From Sternotherus odoratus (Eukaryota; Chordata; Testudines; Kinosternidae): 64,000 bases of DNA. A program made the position numbers and the translations under genes. Below are positions 22,954-37,300 of this stretch, piece by piece. Below the pieces are notes generated by a model, which was not told the DNA's origin, ran no database searches, and saw only the letters and a list, made by a program, of their open reading frames with translations. The stretch is taken from assembly GCA_032164245.1 (NCBI GenBank), contig JAVMKO010000001.1, positions 13,243,603 through 13,307,602 on the forward strand, given 5' to 3'. Each line of letters starts with the position of its first letter. Positions within the stretch are counted from its first letter, which is position 1.

Positions 22954-25900
22954 GTGAATGAGAACCTGCCTTGAAATGTAGATGCTAGATTCTCCATGAT
23001 CTTGTACTTCGTGTTGTCATTTATACCTGTGCCAAGTGGGTTTAAAAACACTATCAAATACAAATTTCCCACCCAGTCACCGTGGTGTGGTAACATTTAC
23101 CATACTTGTTTGCATTGTGCATAAGTGTAAATGACTACACAAGGTGTAAGGTAATACAAAATCTGCCCCATGCTATATGGTAATATTTAAGGTGATCTTA
23201 TGAAATTGATCTGTATGGAAGAATAAGGGGAAACAATCAGACTGAAGTATAACTTGGTTTTTTGAGAATTCTAGAAATAGTTAGTACAGTTTTGCAAAAT
23301 TAGTATGAAAACTTGCCAGACCAGGCACAAAATTTGTTTGTTTTTGTATCAATCATCATAGCCAAATGACATTTAATCATCAAGGAAACAAATTTGCCCT
23401 GGTCAGGTAGTGTTTTTTCCCTCCTCAAGGCTGGGTTAGTGTGACGCATGGCCAGAGAGTTCCATGAGCCATTAGGCTTTTAAAGTTTATTTTTCAAAAC
23501 AACATTCTGTATTTAAAATTTAGATTACTAATAATTCTTATAGCACTAATCATGCATTACTAATTACATGGGTTACATGAAGGAATACAATTTGGAGCCT
23601 CAAATCAATACTATACATAGGAATTATGTTGAGATAAAATAAGAAAGCTCTCTTGGACAGATCTTAGGGCAAATGGAAAGCTAGAGCAACCTCTAATTCT
23701 TCAGAGGTTAAAAAATGAACCTTTTTCATTTACCAGATATCTGTACACACATACCATTTGTGTAGCATCTTGTAAAATGCCGTCTCTGTAGATGCAACAT
23801 CACTAATGCTGCTCATTAATTATTAAAACATATATTGATCTTTTCCCAATTTGAGAACCAGCTTTTAGCTGTAAAAGCTCTTATTTTTACAGCTCTCAGA
23901 AATTTCCAGAGTCACTAAGTCCTCTAGGATGTAAAGCCAGGGGTATCTTTCGTGGTCTGGGAAGCAATGTGTAGAATAACTTTATTAGTATTTTTCAGTA
24001 CCATGCTGGGCAGTCTAATAGCATAGGAAGTAAAGTTTCAGGACCAAACTTTCAACTTGTGTAAACTGGCGTAGCTCCATTGTCTTCAGTGGATTTATAC
24101 CAGAAGAAGAAATAGTCATCTGTTTCTTATTACAGCTTCAGCACACTTTACTATTGGAAGCTAAAGAAAAGTATATTGTGTTTGAAATCCAGTAACCCTG
24201 AAAGAAGTGAGTCTTTAAAGTGGCTCTGATATGCCTTATTTTAATTGCTCTGTCAGATTATATAATTTTATATCATCACAAATTCCTGATGTTTATAAAA
24301 GTCTTCTGACCAAGGGAAAAAATGACTATATACAGGGCAGCAATGAGGTTGTGTACTTTGTGTGTTTTCCAGTATTTTGTGTCTAATCAAACAGGGAAAT
24401 AATATAGCTAACCACTTTCAGCCATAGTAAGCATTGGTATAACTTGTAACACTTTCAGACAGAGATGTGACTTTCAAATTGACTGCCTCTTTTAAATTCA
24501 GTGACTTTTTTGTGTGTGTGTGGATGTACGATCCCTGACTGAGTCTGACATTTTGTGTAATGGCCCCAAAGCTCTTTAATTTTCTTTGGCTAGGTCGCTG
24601 CTTGTTTATTTAAGAATCAGCATTGGCCTCTACATGTTATTCTCACCAAAGTCAATGGAAATTGTATGGGCATCTGAGCGCATAATTGGAACCTAAATTT
24701 TCTTGGGTTTTGAATATTCAGACTGTATTTATGTAAACATGTAACCAAGATTTTCCAGTAAGGCTCAAGAGTATGGTCTCCTTCTCCCCTGCCTTGTACC
24801 TTGTAAAGTCATTTACATCTGCACAAGATGCAAGGCAGTGGAGAAGCAAGTCATGCCTCACTTGTAAGTGGTGGTCTAGTGACAACCCGTGAGATCTAGA
24901 GACCATGGACAGGTAATTTAGTGTTATGGCAATACTATTTTTTTTAAACAAGATCCAAACAAGATCAGCACCCATTGTGCTAGATACAACAAACCTACAG
25001 AAAGAGTGTTCTTATCCCAGATACCCTGCTCTCACTGAGCTGGCTTAGTTTCCTAGTTCTCTGGCAATGGATTTGTATGAACAGATAGATACTTTGTTTC
25101 TGAACACTCTCTAGAAGCTATGAAGATACATAACCAAGCTATGAAGGATCGGTATGAGGAGCTTTCTGTATGGCGAGAGAAACAGAAGGAGGAGCGGGAG
25201 TTTTATGAGTCCAAGTTCAAAGAAGCTAAACATTATTTGCAAGTCAAGTGCCTTGAAAACGAAGAGCTGCAGAAACAACTTCAAAGCTTAAAAGAGAAAG
25301 AGGTAGGGTCTAAAATGGTAAATAAAATGTGACCAATCATCTTTTTATTGTTTAATGGGAGGAGCATTCATATCACTTTATTACACTGTATTTTTTAATG
25401 TTTTTCCATTTTTTTTGTTTTGTTTTTTACTTTAGAGGGATTATATCATAATCAAAATCATTGGCTTGATTTTTTTTCCAAAGGTAATTGACTACCAGGA
25501 GATTTGAGAAATCAGGCCACAGCTGAGAGAATTAAAACTGAACTTCGGACATCTCATTCACTTTTCATTCTCTGTTCTATTTAGTCATGTTTCTCTTTTG
25601 GTTTCATTTTTTCCCTTCTCATGCACTAGTTTAGTGCTCTTGCATTTGGGCTTCCTTCCAGTGTTACGAGGGAAGTTTAAATGCAAAAAACAAAACACCA
25701 CTAAAAACCCTTCCCACTACTTCCATCTCACATTTTTAGGACTTAAAAAAAAACTTTTGTTCATATAAGGCAAATGCATCTCTGGTCTGCAGTACCTATT
25801 TTTTGAGTCAAAGCCTACCACAGAGAGAGATGTTTCTCTCTCTCTCTTTTTTTTTTTTTTTTTTTTTAATACTTTTAAATATTTTATTTTGTTTCCTGTA

Positions 25901-28289
25901 AAAACTCTGTTCAAAAAAGCGAACCAACAACCAATTGCAGGATTTGCAAAGTAAGTCTTACAGCTTTTGCCAGGGCATGAAAACATCAAAGTGACTGGAG
26001 ACGAGTTTGTTTTAATTGTCTGAACTAAAAGAAATTCAAGAAATAAAACTAGATTTTTTTCAGGGTTAAGAATCTCTTGTGGTGGTGACCTAGGCAAGGA
26101 CACTTATTACTGCTTGTAATGTGTAGCCTGACAATGTCACTTAAGCCAAGACTGTTTTCCCTTTTAAGGAATTGTTCTGATTGTGACCTAAATTCTCTTC
26201 AGAGAGAGAATGTGAAAAAGTCCTTATTTAAGATTAACTTTATTTAACTCCTCAGTGCCACTTTGAATCCTATCTTTTTACTTTTTAGTCTTTTCTTAAT
26301 TAAAATACATTGTAGCCACTTGCTGCTCATTAGGTGACCTCATGTATTCACACAGTTTCAACTACTGATGAATCACAGATCCATCCTCCGGCCTTCATAG
26401 GCTATAAACACTACCTCTCAGAATAGTTTTGAGAGGAAAAAAAACCCTACCTTTCTGCCAATAAGGGCAGTGATAAAGCTACTTCCCCTCCAGGTCTGAA
26501 CACAAAATCAGAGGCAACAGGAGGTGGAGGAGATGCTATATGAGGAGAGGCAGCACCAGAGCAGATGCCAGCATACCAAAACTTTAGGATCTGGGGAAGG
26601 TATAGTGAGAGGGGGTGGGGAAGGAACTGGGGCAGAGGATGCAGCATAGAAGGGAATGGAGGAGACTGAGAAGGGTTGCCCAGAACTCAGTGGCAGTGCT
26701 GTGGGTGGAGTGGTGAAGCCCTCCTGGGGCAGGAGGGAAAAAGTTGGGGGAGAGGGAGACAAACTCAAGGGGGAGAATTGGGAGTGGAGCAAGACGCCAC
26801 CAGGAGGAGTGGAAATTGGAGCTTAATGGTTAAGTAGAGGCCAAAAAAAAGGGGTCCTCAAATCCTCCCTTCCCCGAGGAGGGAGGAGGGACTCTGGGCA
26901 AGATGTGGGGAGACTTGGGGGGGGATTGGGAGAGACCTTCCAAGGAAGAGGGAGGAGGGAGAGATTTGAAAGAAGGGATGGGGGAAATCGCAGATGTGAA
27001 GGGAAGGGAATAGGGGGAGAGATTGTAGGGAAAGGAGCAGACAGAGGGGCATTTTAAGAGATTCCAGGAAGAGAGGAGGGAGGATTCCAGACGAGCTGGA
27101 GAAAGAAATATGAGAAAGAAGGGAGTACACAGGAGAGGGAATAGTTCTAGGTCCAAGGAGAGACTGTTGGGGAATGGGGCACAGAGCATTGGAGTCAATG
27201 GTGGGGAATGAGGAACGAAGAGATATAGGATTCAGAGTCTACTTATTTACATGGCCCCCACACTGTATCGTCAAGTATTTAAAATAGCCTTGTCGGCACT
27301 ATGGAATTTACCCTATTGAAGGACCCAGTTAAAACACATTTATCTCCCTGACATGGTTAACTTAAAACACATTTTGTTGTTGTAGTGTAGATAGGGAAGA
27401 ACTGGGCTTAATGAGCTTGAGTCTCCTCTTCCTTACACCAGTGTAGCTCCACTGACTTGAGTGGAGTTACTCCGGGTTTACAGCAGTGTTGACGAGGAGA
27501 ATCAGGTGCATGTTTCTAAACTGGGCTCCAGCCTTGTAGGAGATGGTTCCATCATTTGATAACTTAGTTTGATCAAAGCAAATGTTAATAGTTTATTCAC
27601 TGACTTACCTAACTATGGTGAGGGTGTTTGGGATGCTGTTGTGTTGTCTTTGCCTCAGCACTTCTTTGATTGGCTAATATGATGTGTATTTTACATCTTT
27701 CCCAGGAGAACTTCACTGTTCCTAGGGAGGAAATAACCCAAGAAACTAAGCAGCTGAAGACACAGGTGGTGCGGCTCCAGGCTGAGAAGGCAGATCTGCT
27801 TGCCATCATTTCAGAACTACAGCTCAAACTCAATGTCCTGTCGACAGAGGACTCTTTCGTTGAGATCAGAATGAGTGTAAGTAATTGGGAACAAACCATT
27901 AACTGCACCATATTTTTGGTTCAAGAGGTATCAGTTGGCCTATTGCAGGAAGAGTACAGAAAGCACAATCTGAAAAGTCATTGTGGTTAAGACAGGATAT
28001 TTTTGAGGCAAATTTCTGTGTGATCGATGAGGGAAGTAGCAGTGAAGTTTCCTGTAACAGTAATGGTAAATGCACAGCTCAGTCCCTGTGCAATGTGTTG
28101 AAAAGACTGTGTGCCACTTTCAGAGGGGGACTCGCATCCCCAATCGTAGTAGCAGCAACATAGGTTGCACAGAAGATATACCCTAGCATGAGTGAATAAC
28201 ATACTGTTTTTTTAGTAGCTGACTTTATGCTGGGGATTATTCTTTAAAGGGATTTTTGTCTAGCTTCTCCTATAGTAATGAGGGCCCTT

Positions 28290-28324
<35 letters not shown>

Positions 28325-31300
28325 TGAAGGCTGGAGAACTAGATGGAATTTCTGTTCTCCATTCTCTCCTGGTCGGTCTATTTCCTGCACACTGTGCTGA
28401 CTCCACTCCACGCAGATGCCTGAAGCAGGCATTACATGCCATAGGTTCATTTTTGTGCTATATTTAGTGCAGGGGAAACTTGTATGTGTGGGTTTTTCTT
28501 TTTCTCCTGGTGGCAGGGAAAGGGTTCAATTTTCTATTGACAGAAATTAGAGATGCTGCCAAGCTCAATTTAGCTCAAACTTTAGATATTCAAAAGTTCT
28601 GTGCTGTGACTGTGCTAGAGACACAGAGGGCTACTTTTACCATCATCATTGAATCTGTGGAGGCTTCTTCATGGACAAAATCTGTCATTTCTTGATCATT
28701 TTTATGGTAGTGGCTCCATGTCTGGAAGGACATGTGGCTGAGGGGGTTTAATTCACCCTCACTCACTGAGGTTGTAGAGTTGTTGGGGAAGCTTCAAGCT
28801 GAACTTAGGGCCCCTTATGGCTACAAAATTCAATCAGGAAGGCATTGGGCTCTATACTGGCAGAGAGAAATTATTCCCTATGGGAGGGCAGGTTGTTGGC
28901 TTCCCACAAATGAGTGGCTGTTGGACCTATAGTGAAAGTCATCTCTGATATTGATGAGCATGTCAATTGCCTGATCTCAGATTTTTTTGTATGGGGAAAA
29001 AATTAGTGGCAAAAGGTTGCAGGGAGAAGGGATGGCTTCTCTATTGTCCTCCTCATTTGATCTGTACTATAGGGGTGGCAAGAGTACTCCTTAAATATTA
29101 ACTTTTAAAATGTCCAAACCTGAGATTTATTTGTCGGAATCTTGTGTAGTTGTATTGTCATGGTGTGATTCTTCCTCACCTTTCTCTTGTTTAAAAAGTA
29201 AATGAAATAATAGCAGATGGGCTAACTAGTGACAACTTGGAAATACCAAAGCTAATATTCTTTTTATCCCCAATAGGGAGGAGAACCAAATGCAGCTTTA
29301 AAAGAAAATCAGAATGTTGTTAATGACCAAAGGACCAACAATGTAGCTACCTACATGTATGTGGAGTCTGGTGCTGTTTCAAGCTTGTTTTTTGTTGTTT
29401 GTTTGTTTTTTAAAACCCAAATCACCAAGTGTATTGCTTAAGACTCCTCTCCCAATTCTATCTTCACATGAACACTTATGGCTGAGGCTTTTTCCCTTGC
29501 TGAACTTATACTTCTTCATAGGCTTAGGCAGCTGATACTATTAAAGTTTCCATTTTGGATGCTGCACAATTTAGTAGCAAGGACTGGCTTAGATAATCCC
29601 ATGTAACATGCTAGTTACATTTCAGTAGCACGTACTGTGATTCCTATACATCCTATCACAAAATTTGGGGAGTATGAACATATGTGAATAGCCAGACACA
29701 CACTCCAATGCCACAAGGAGTGGAAGGTTGTGTCATATCACAGGAAAGTTAACTTCCCTATGATTTGTAGTGAGGTCTCGGATTTTATGTCATTAATCTT
29801 TTCTACTAGCATAACCTGACTTTAAAAAGCAGTTTATGGAGGTGAGATACTACAGGGTTTATTGGCTCAAAAATAAGGCATTTTTAATTAAAATGTAATT
29901 TTATTGGGATTTTGGGATGGGGCGAATTGTTTTGTAGAGAGATGTGAAATTTTGCATGTTTAATTGGAAAAACAGCCATTTTGTGAAGACGTCCATCATG
30001 AAAAGCAACCATTTTGATTCCACAAAATGATCCATAATATATTTGTGAATATTTTAAATGTCTGATTTCTGTTTGTTGCATAGATCTATTCAGTTAACCT
30101 CCTGTTGTGAGCTGGTTTTGAAGTGGTTGCTCAAAGCAAGAACTACATTCATGGTCATGGAGCCAGATCTTGAGGATCATGGGCTGCCACTATTTTGGCC
30201 TTTTGGCAAAAGACTCATTTTTTGGGTGTCAAACTTGACACCCTAAAGGGGGATGACTTTCAGAGAGCTGGTTCTCAACAATTTCTGAAAATGCGGTCCC
30301 TATAAGGTCTCAAGTTGGGCATCCAGAATCACTAGTCACTTCTGAAAATCTTGGCTTTCAGTGGTGGAGTGTAAAATTAATTTGTCATCATCTGTACTAA
30401 TAGCAAGTTTGATCAAAGCAGGAGCAGATCTGTGGATGAACCAAAGAATTTGGAATCCGAAGAGCTTACTGTTAGCCATCTTCTTTGTTGCCTTAGAAAA
30501 GAGACTCAGATGAGAGAGAGCCTTGAAAAGGAACTTCAAGAACACAAAGAGAGGTATATGATAGATGGTTCCATTCAAAATGTTTGTTACTATTATCCAT
30601 CAGAACCATTTCAGCCAAATCTACCAAATCCGGGGGGTAATCAGGGACAAGCTCAAATGTCAATATGACGTTGATAGTAGTATATGGGCTGTAGTACATG
30701 CCGCTGTGCGTTGACCGACAATTACTCCTTTATTGAAGCCAAGAGAGAGGTAAATCACAGGTTCTCTTCTTCTGTTTTCTATTCTTCTATCTCCTGTTCT
30801 CTTAAGAGCAGTTCAGGATCCTTTTCCCATTGCCCCCTCTGGGCTTGCAGTTTCCCAAAATTGAAGTGCAATGGTGTGATGGATATTTGAGAACATTTTA
30901 GCTCATGAATTTCTCTCACACTGGTCTACAGTTTTCCAATGCAATATTCTCATGGTGTGATATCATTTCTGTGGAACCTTGGGCAAGTCAAATTTTAGAT
31001 AGTGGAAATAATTACTTCAGAGGGCTTTCATTCTTTAATGTTCGAGACTCTCAGATGCATCATTTTTTGAAAGCTCCTTAGAAATGCCTAAAATACATTT
31101 AATTCTAGGTATCTAAAGTGAATGTCCCAGATGAGACCTGCATAAGCTCAGTCACCTTGGTGTAAATTGGAAGTAACTGTTCAAATTAATGGAATTTCAC
31201 TGATGTGAGCAGAAGCTACTCCACAATTTCCATTTTGCAAGGACAGTGTGAGATCTATTCAGAGTAGACACTATACCAGTGCAAATCAGTCACATAATGG

Positions 31301-34300
31301 ATCTAAACAGCCTTCCTATAAGTGATAAGCTTTGTCAGTAGCCAAATAACTTTCTGGATATGTATACACTGCAATTAAACACTTCCACCCTGAGCCCAAA
31401 TATCTACACCACAATTAAACAGCTCCATGTCCAGAGCCCCTCAGGCTGATATGGGTGAGCCAAGGGTGTATAATAGCAGCGTAGACATATCCTATGGGTA
31501 TGTCTGCACTGCTGTTTATGTTGTTTTTTGTAGTGTTGGCAGGCATACCCATGCTGGCTTTAATCTGGCTAGCACAGGTAATCGTCACAGGTTGCCACAT
31601 AGGCTAACTGCCCCAGTAAAAGCCTGCCTTGGACACTATGCACTCAGGTTGTTAGCCCACACTGAAGTCCATGCTGTTATATTAAAGCTAGTATGGGTGT
31701 ACCTACCCACAATATAATTGCACTTTAATTTGCAGTGTAGATGGATCCTCAGAAAAGTGTGAAATTCCCCTTACCATTTGAAAATCTCAAAGGAAAAAAT
31801 GGATTCAGAATTGATATTTCTGACGTGTTCTTAATTTCCAAGAGACACAAGGGACAGATGCATCCCTACCCATAGAAATTTTTTTTGGAAAGTAGCTTTA
31901 ATTTGTGGTGTGGCACGATCACTACAGCTGAATCCCTCTTTATTCCTGTACCATGAAAATAAACGTGTATATCTTTATATATAAAATGAAGTAAGGACAA
32001 AGTACACCGTACTCTCACTATAACCTGTGGTTTGGGATCCGTGTGTGGTCTCACGTTCTCGTGGGGGATGCGTTGCCATGGATCCCTATTTAAATATTTA
32101 TATATAATATTACAGGAAATGTTAATGTTAGAATACTATATACAGCAATAGCATATTGTCTCTGAATGGTCCCACTTTTTAAAATGCTCATCTCGTACTG
32201 TGTGTGTTGAAACTATCATCATTGGCTCCGTATGTTTCTCAGGCTATCAAAGTTGGAGAAGGAAGTGGCTGATTATCTGGAGAGTGGAACTCAAACAGAA
32301 TGGGCAGAAGAAGAAGATGAAAGTGCAAAGACAGTATGTACCAGTCATCTGGGGACATGGTTTTGAGAACTTGTTGGGGCAGGCAAGATTAGTATTAATG
32401 AGACAAGGGTCCAGCCCTTTGGCTGTACCTGAGGAGAATTAGGCAAAGTTCAAGAGGAAGAGACAAAGGTGAACTCCATGCTCCTCTGATCCTGGACTGG
32501 TTCTCCTGAAGGTTGTTCTAAATTACACAAACTATCTGGAGGCAATTACAGCAGCCAGGAATCAGTGAGACATAGTGGAGTGTCACTCACACCCAACAAC
32601 CTTGACCATGCCCTCCAAGCAGGAAACAAAGGAATGACATAAGAGCTTTTATGCCCACAGAGGATCTCTAATTTGGGCCACAATCCACTGGCAATGTGAT
32701 ATAAAACACAGACCCTAGCTGCAGAGTTCAGGCCTGAATCCATATTTGAATGGGGGTTATTTCTCTCGTAGCATTAATGTATTCCCCCCCCTGGTTTTGG
32801 TGAGTTCATTACCATGGAGGAACACAACTGTCTTGGACATAGATGCAGTTGCAGATGTAGCTGGGTCTTAATCCTTTGAATTAAGGCCTTGAACTGAAAG
32901 GAGGAATCAATGGAGAACAAAGTAGTAAACTCACAATGGCTGGCAGTTGTATTCTGCATAAGATGATTTCTCTGTTGCATGAATGTTTAGCCACAAGTAC
33001 AGTGAATTATAGTAATCAAGTCTGAAGGTGACAAACATGGATTATTGGGGCTAGACTTTAAGGAAGAAGTTGTAGAGAATTTTAGCTGAAAGTGGAAGAA
33101 GGTGGTGGTGTGTTTGTGTGTGGTTGGGATTTTTTGGGGGGGGGGAGCGGGGTTGCTGACACAAGCCACTTGAAAAGTAGGGGAGTCCCGGCCACTGATG
33201 CTACCTGGTCATTTAGGGGATGGTAGGTGTCCCAGTCAAACTACCTCTCCACACCAGTCTGATGAACAGGTTGGGAGATGTGCCCTTTGTGGAAGAGAAT
33301 GGTGATGTCCCAGCAAATTTCTTCCAAGTATTTTCCTCTTCTGACAACTTCAGTCTTACCTGGGTTCAGGTTGAGTCAGATACCCTTAATCTAGATGTAG
33401 GCATTGTGACATACTTATGACTGTGCTGGCTATATCTGTGAAAACATGACATGTACAGCTGGGTTTCCTCAATGTATTGTTGGCAGCAGAGTTCATATTG
33501 TTTCACCAACTCTCCAAGCAGCTTCTCACCAATGCAGAAGCTGCTCCATAATTTCCAGGAGAGCAGGGTGTATCTTTTGGAGACTATGCAGGTGAGAGCC
33601 CTTGGGGACCAGGAGCAGTTGTCCGTCACCACTGAGTCTGGTGTGAGAGGGAAGACTGAAGCTGTTGCAGTACCGTACCATCTACTCCAGCTGTCATGTA
33701 GGCGGGTCAGCAGAAGCTTGGAGATGGCCTTCGTGCATTGTTAGGAGGAGAATTGTCTTAAAGTGCCACTAAGGTTGTGGCTGTGCTGTCCCCGGGTCTT
33801 GAAGTTTTCAGGAAGTTGAGAGGTCTCATGGTGCTGGAGTTCACCTGTCATTACTTTCCTGTTCGGAGGCAGGTATTGGAGAGATAGTCTGTGCTAAGTG
33901 TTGGGGTTTTGTTGAGGTTCAGGCTGTTGCATTTTGCAGTGATCATGGCAGAGTTGCTTCTCAGAAGACTGACTATGCCCAGTGCTAATGGGAGTACTTG
34001 ATCTTCACTGGTGTTCGCCAGTGACAAAGCACAGCGTTCAAATCTTTCCAAGAGCTTCCAGCACTTTACTGTGCTTGAGTTGGGCCCTAACTCTTTTTTC
34101 TGTAAGGAGTGGTTAATACTGGCTGGGCTGCTTCTCAGTTTGCTGACATAGCAAGTTCCTCTAGTATTTGATTTTCTGCAAATTAAAAAGAAAGCTCCTT
34201 TGGTGGCGCTGGTGCTTTGGTCCTGGAATCAGCTGCTGGTAGCTGTTGTGTTGCAGCTGTGATGGCGCAGGAGTAGAATGTTCTTTGCTTTTGTTATGGA

Positions 34301-37300
34301 GGTGGGATTGTGCTGCTCATGGATGGATTTGGAATGGGTCTTGCACCACCTGTGTTCTGGCCTTGTGCTTCTTCTGATGTAGCTTGTGAACCATCGTGGT
34401 TTCAGTAGGTCATAGGAGTCAATGGCAGTCATCAGTAAATGATTAGTGTTCTAGTAGCTTGTCAGCACTTGGGATGAAATGAGAGAGCCTCTTAAGATGG
34501 CTGAAAACTTAAAGGTGTCTACTCCCAGAATGAAGATCTAATGTGTGCCAGGCTGGTTGCATGTGGCTGAAATGACTTAATTTGAATCTCATGGTTTCCA
34601 TGCACTGAGGATTTCTGATTTTATAATGTGTTGGTGTTTGTGGAAGTCACAGTAACTAGAGACAATTAAATTGGGCATTTCCAACTGCCATACTAGGGAG
34701 CAGGTCCAATTCTTCCTCCAGGAAATCTGCAGGGTCTATGTTTAGAAGTCTGCAGACCAGCAAGAGTCCTAGATTTCTCTTGTCCTTAGCTTCAGAGACC
34801 ATGTGGACAATTCTGAGGATTTGGGTTTTGGGCATCTTCTGCTTCTGAAGTTGGAGGAGAACATAACTGCTGCACCTCTTTCCTTTGTCTTCTAGGATTT
34901 TGCTCAGTTTGTGTTATGTTGAGTAGTGTGTGAGGATGAGCTGTGTTATGAAGGGGCTGGATCTGGATTTGAATCAGGTCTTGATGAGGCATACACATCT
35001 TGTCCAAATGCAGATCCTGAATGGTGCTGGTTTTGTTGGTGACTGACACATGGATTCATCAGCATAAGTTTTTGAAGAAGTTCTCTTCAGATACTAGGCA
35101 CTGAACTTGGCTTGCAATAATGTGGACAACTGTCTAATTTAAATCAGTGGTTTGTTTTAACTATTTGATATCTAAACTAACATTGTGTTGTATTTATAAG
35201 AGGTGATCAATCACTAATTCAACCCATTTTGCTCCACAAATTGGGGAAAGCCCAGAGGAGAGCCATAAAATGATAAAACGTTTAGAAAACCTGACTTATG
35301 AGGAAATGTTTTTTTTAAAAGAGGGTGCGCTTAGTCTTGAGAAAAGAGGACATGGGTGGGGAGCTAATAAGTCTTCAGATATGTTAGGGGATGTTATAAC
35401 GAGGACCGTGATCCATTGCTCTCCCTGTCCACTGAAGGTTGGCCAGAAATAGTCTGCAGTAAAAGTGACACAGGTTAGATATTAGGAAAAACTTTATAAC
35501 TATCAGGAATAGCTTTCAAAGAAGATTGTGGAATACCTGTCATTGGAAGATCGTAAGAACAGATTGGACAAACACCATCAGGGATAGTGTAGGTTCACTC
35601 GGCTTATTATACATCATAATGGGTTGGACTAGAGGAACTCTCGAGGTCCCTTCCATCCCTATGTTTCTATGAGTCTGAATCTTTTTATTTTTTGATAATC
35701 TTTAAATTGTGAACTCTTTGATATGGAGGGAGATGGTGGCGCCTTTTCTGTCTGGACAGGGCCTGGCATGTTATGGGCGCTACTGGAAATCAATAACACT
35801 GTTGTCTGAGTTATTGCCCATTTCCACGTAATTTTAAAGAAGTTTTTTGGGGGTGTCCAAAATTGCATCTCTGTTTTCTTAAGGAATGCTCAGTAATTGC
35901 AAGATCTTTATATTCATCTCACAGTGGAGCAGAGTTTACTAGTGCTGAATGATTTGTGCTGTTCTTTTTAGAAAGAAAATGGTTCTTGTCTGATATAGGT
36001 GTCTAGTTGTTTGCAGTTTTCAAATCTTGAATGGTGTGAGTATAATTTCCTTCTTCTAACAGGTTGGTAGTGAAATCGAAACCCTGAACCTGCAAGTGTC
36101 ATCCCTCTTCAAGGAACTTCAGGAGGCCTATGCTAAATTAAAAGAAGCTGAGCTGATCCAGAAGAGGCTTCATGAAAAGTAAGGCTCAAGAATGGAAATG
36201 TTCTGCTGAGATGCTTGATTATGCTGATGATAATCTTAATGTTCATAACCCCTTCTATCAGGGGAGTTTAACAAGCTTTACAAACACTAACTAGTGCTTT
36301 GAGATCTACTTATGAAAAGCACTATATTAAAGCTAGGTATTATTATTGATTAAACCTTATGATACTTCTGAGAAGTGGATATGTTTTAATCACATTTTAC
36401 AGGTAGGAAAACAGAGGCCCAGCATCCAAAAGTGTTTAGGCACCTGACTATTTATTTCAGTGGGAGTTAAGTGCCTAAAATACCTTTGAGGATCTAGTCC
36501 TCAGTGGCTTTCGCAAGATCTGAGATGCCACCACAAGTCAAGCAGAGTTAGAAATATACCACAGGAATCCTGATTTACAGACTGAGGATTTAATCCTTCC
36601 TGATGTGAAGGGGCATTTTAAAATAAATGAAATCCCTTGAAGGAAGGGATTTGCAATCTTAAAAAAAGCAATTAAGGGCCCAATTTGAACCATTATTCAC
36701 ACGAGTTCTCAGCACACTTGAAAATCAAGCCACTTAATTAGGTGCATTAAGAAAATGTAAGAGCCTCACTTTAGGTGCCCATTTCTTTAAACTTTTAGCC
36801 ATGATTCCCATCTTTTTTAGCGCATATAACCTAAGGAAAAGGGTATGGTTCGATCCCTTTATTTTCTTACAGTTGTGCATGGGATTTTTCCTTCAGTCTC
36901 ATGAAATAAGGTTGGGGGTAAATTAATCACAAATATAGGTTCTCTTTATATGATACCCATCATGATAATTTCCATCAAGTAAGGGAGATGGGAAAGATAA
37001 CCACTCTCCTTCCTTTTTGTCAGGTGTCAGATACTTGAAAGAAAAAACTTTGCTACTTCAGCAGATTTGGATGAGAGGCAGCAGCTCCTATATACCATTA
37101 AAAAGCTAGAGCTTCAGGTGGAGAGCATGCAGTCAGAGCTCAAACTGGAACAAGCCAAAACAAAGGAAGAAAAGTGAGTGTGACAAGATTTTTTGTACCT
37201 TACAAAGAGATGTAGAGGTCAGGTGGGAGAGAATCGGTGGTAATGTGTCCAAGGAGTAACTGAATCTCAGATCTGACTGTGTGTGCACGCTCCTTCCTTT

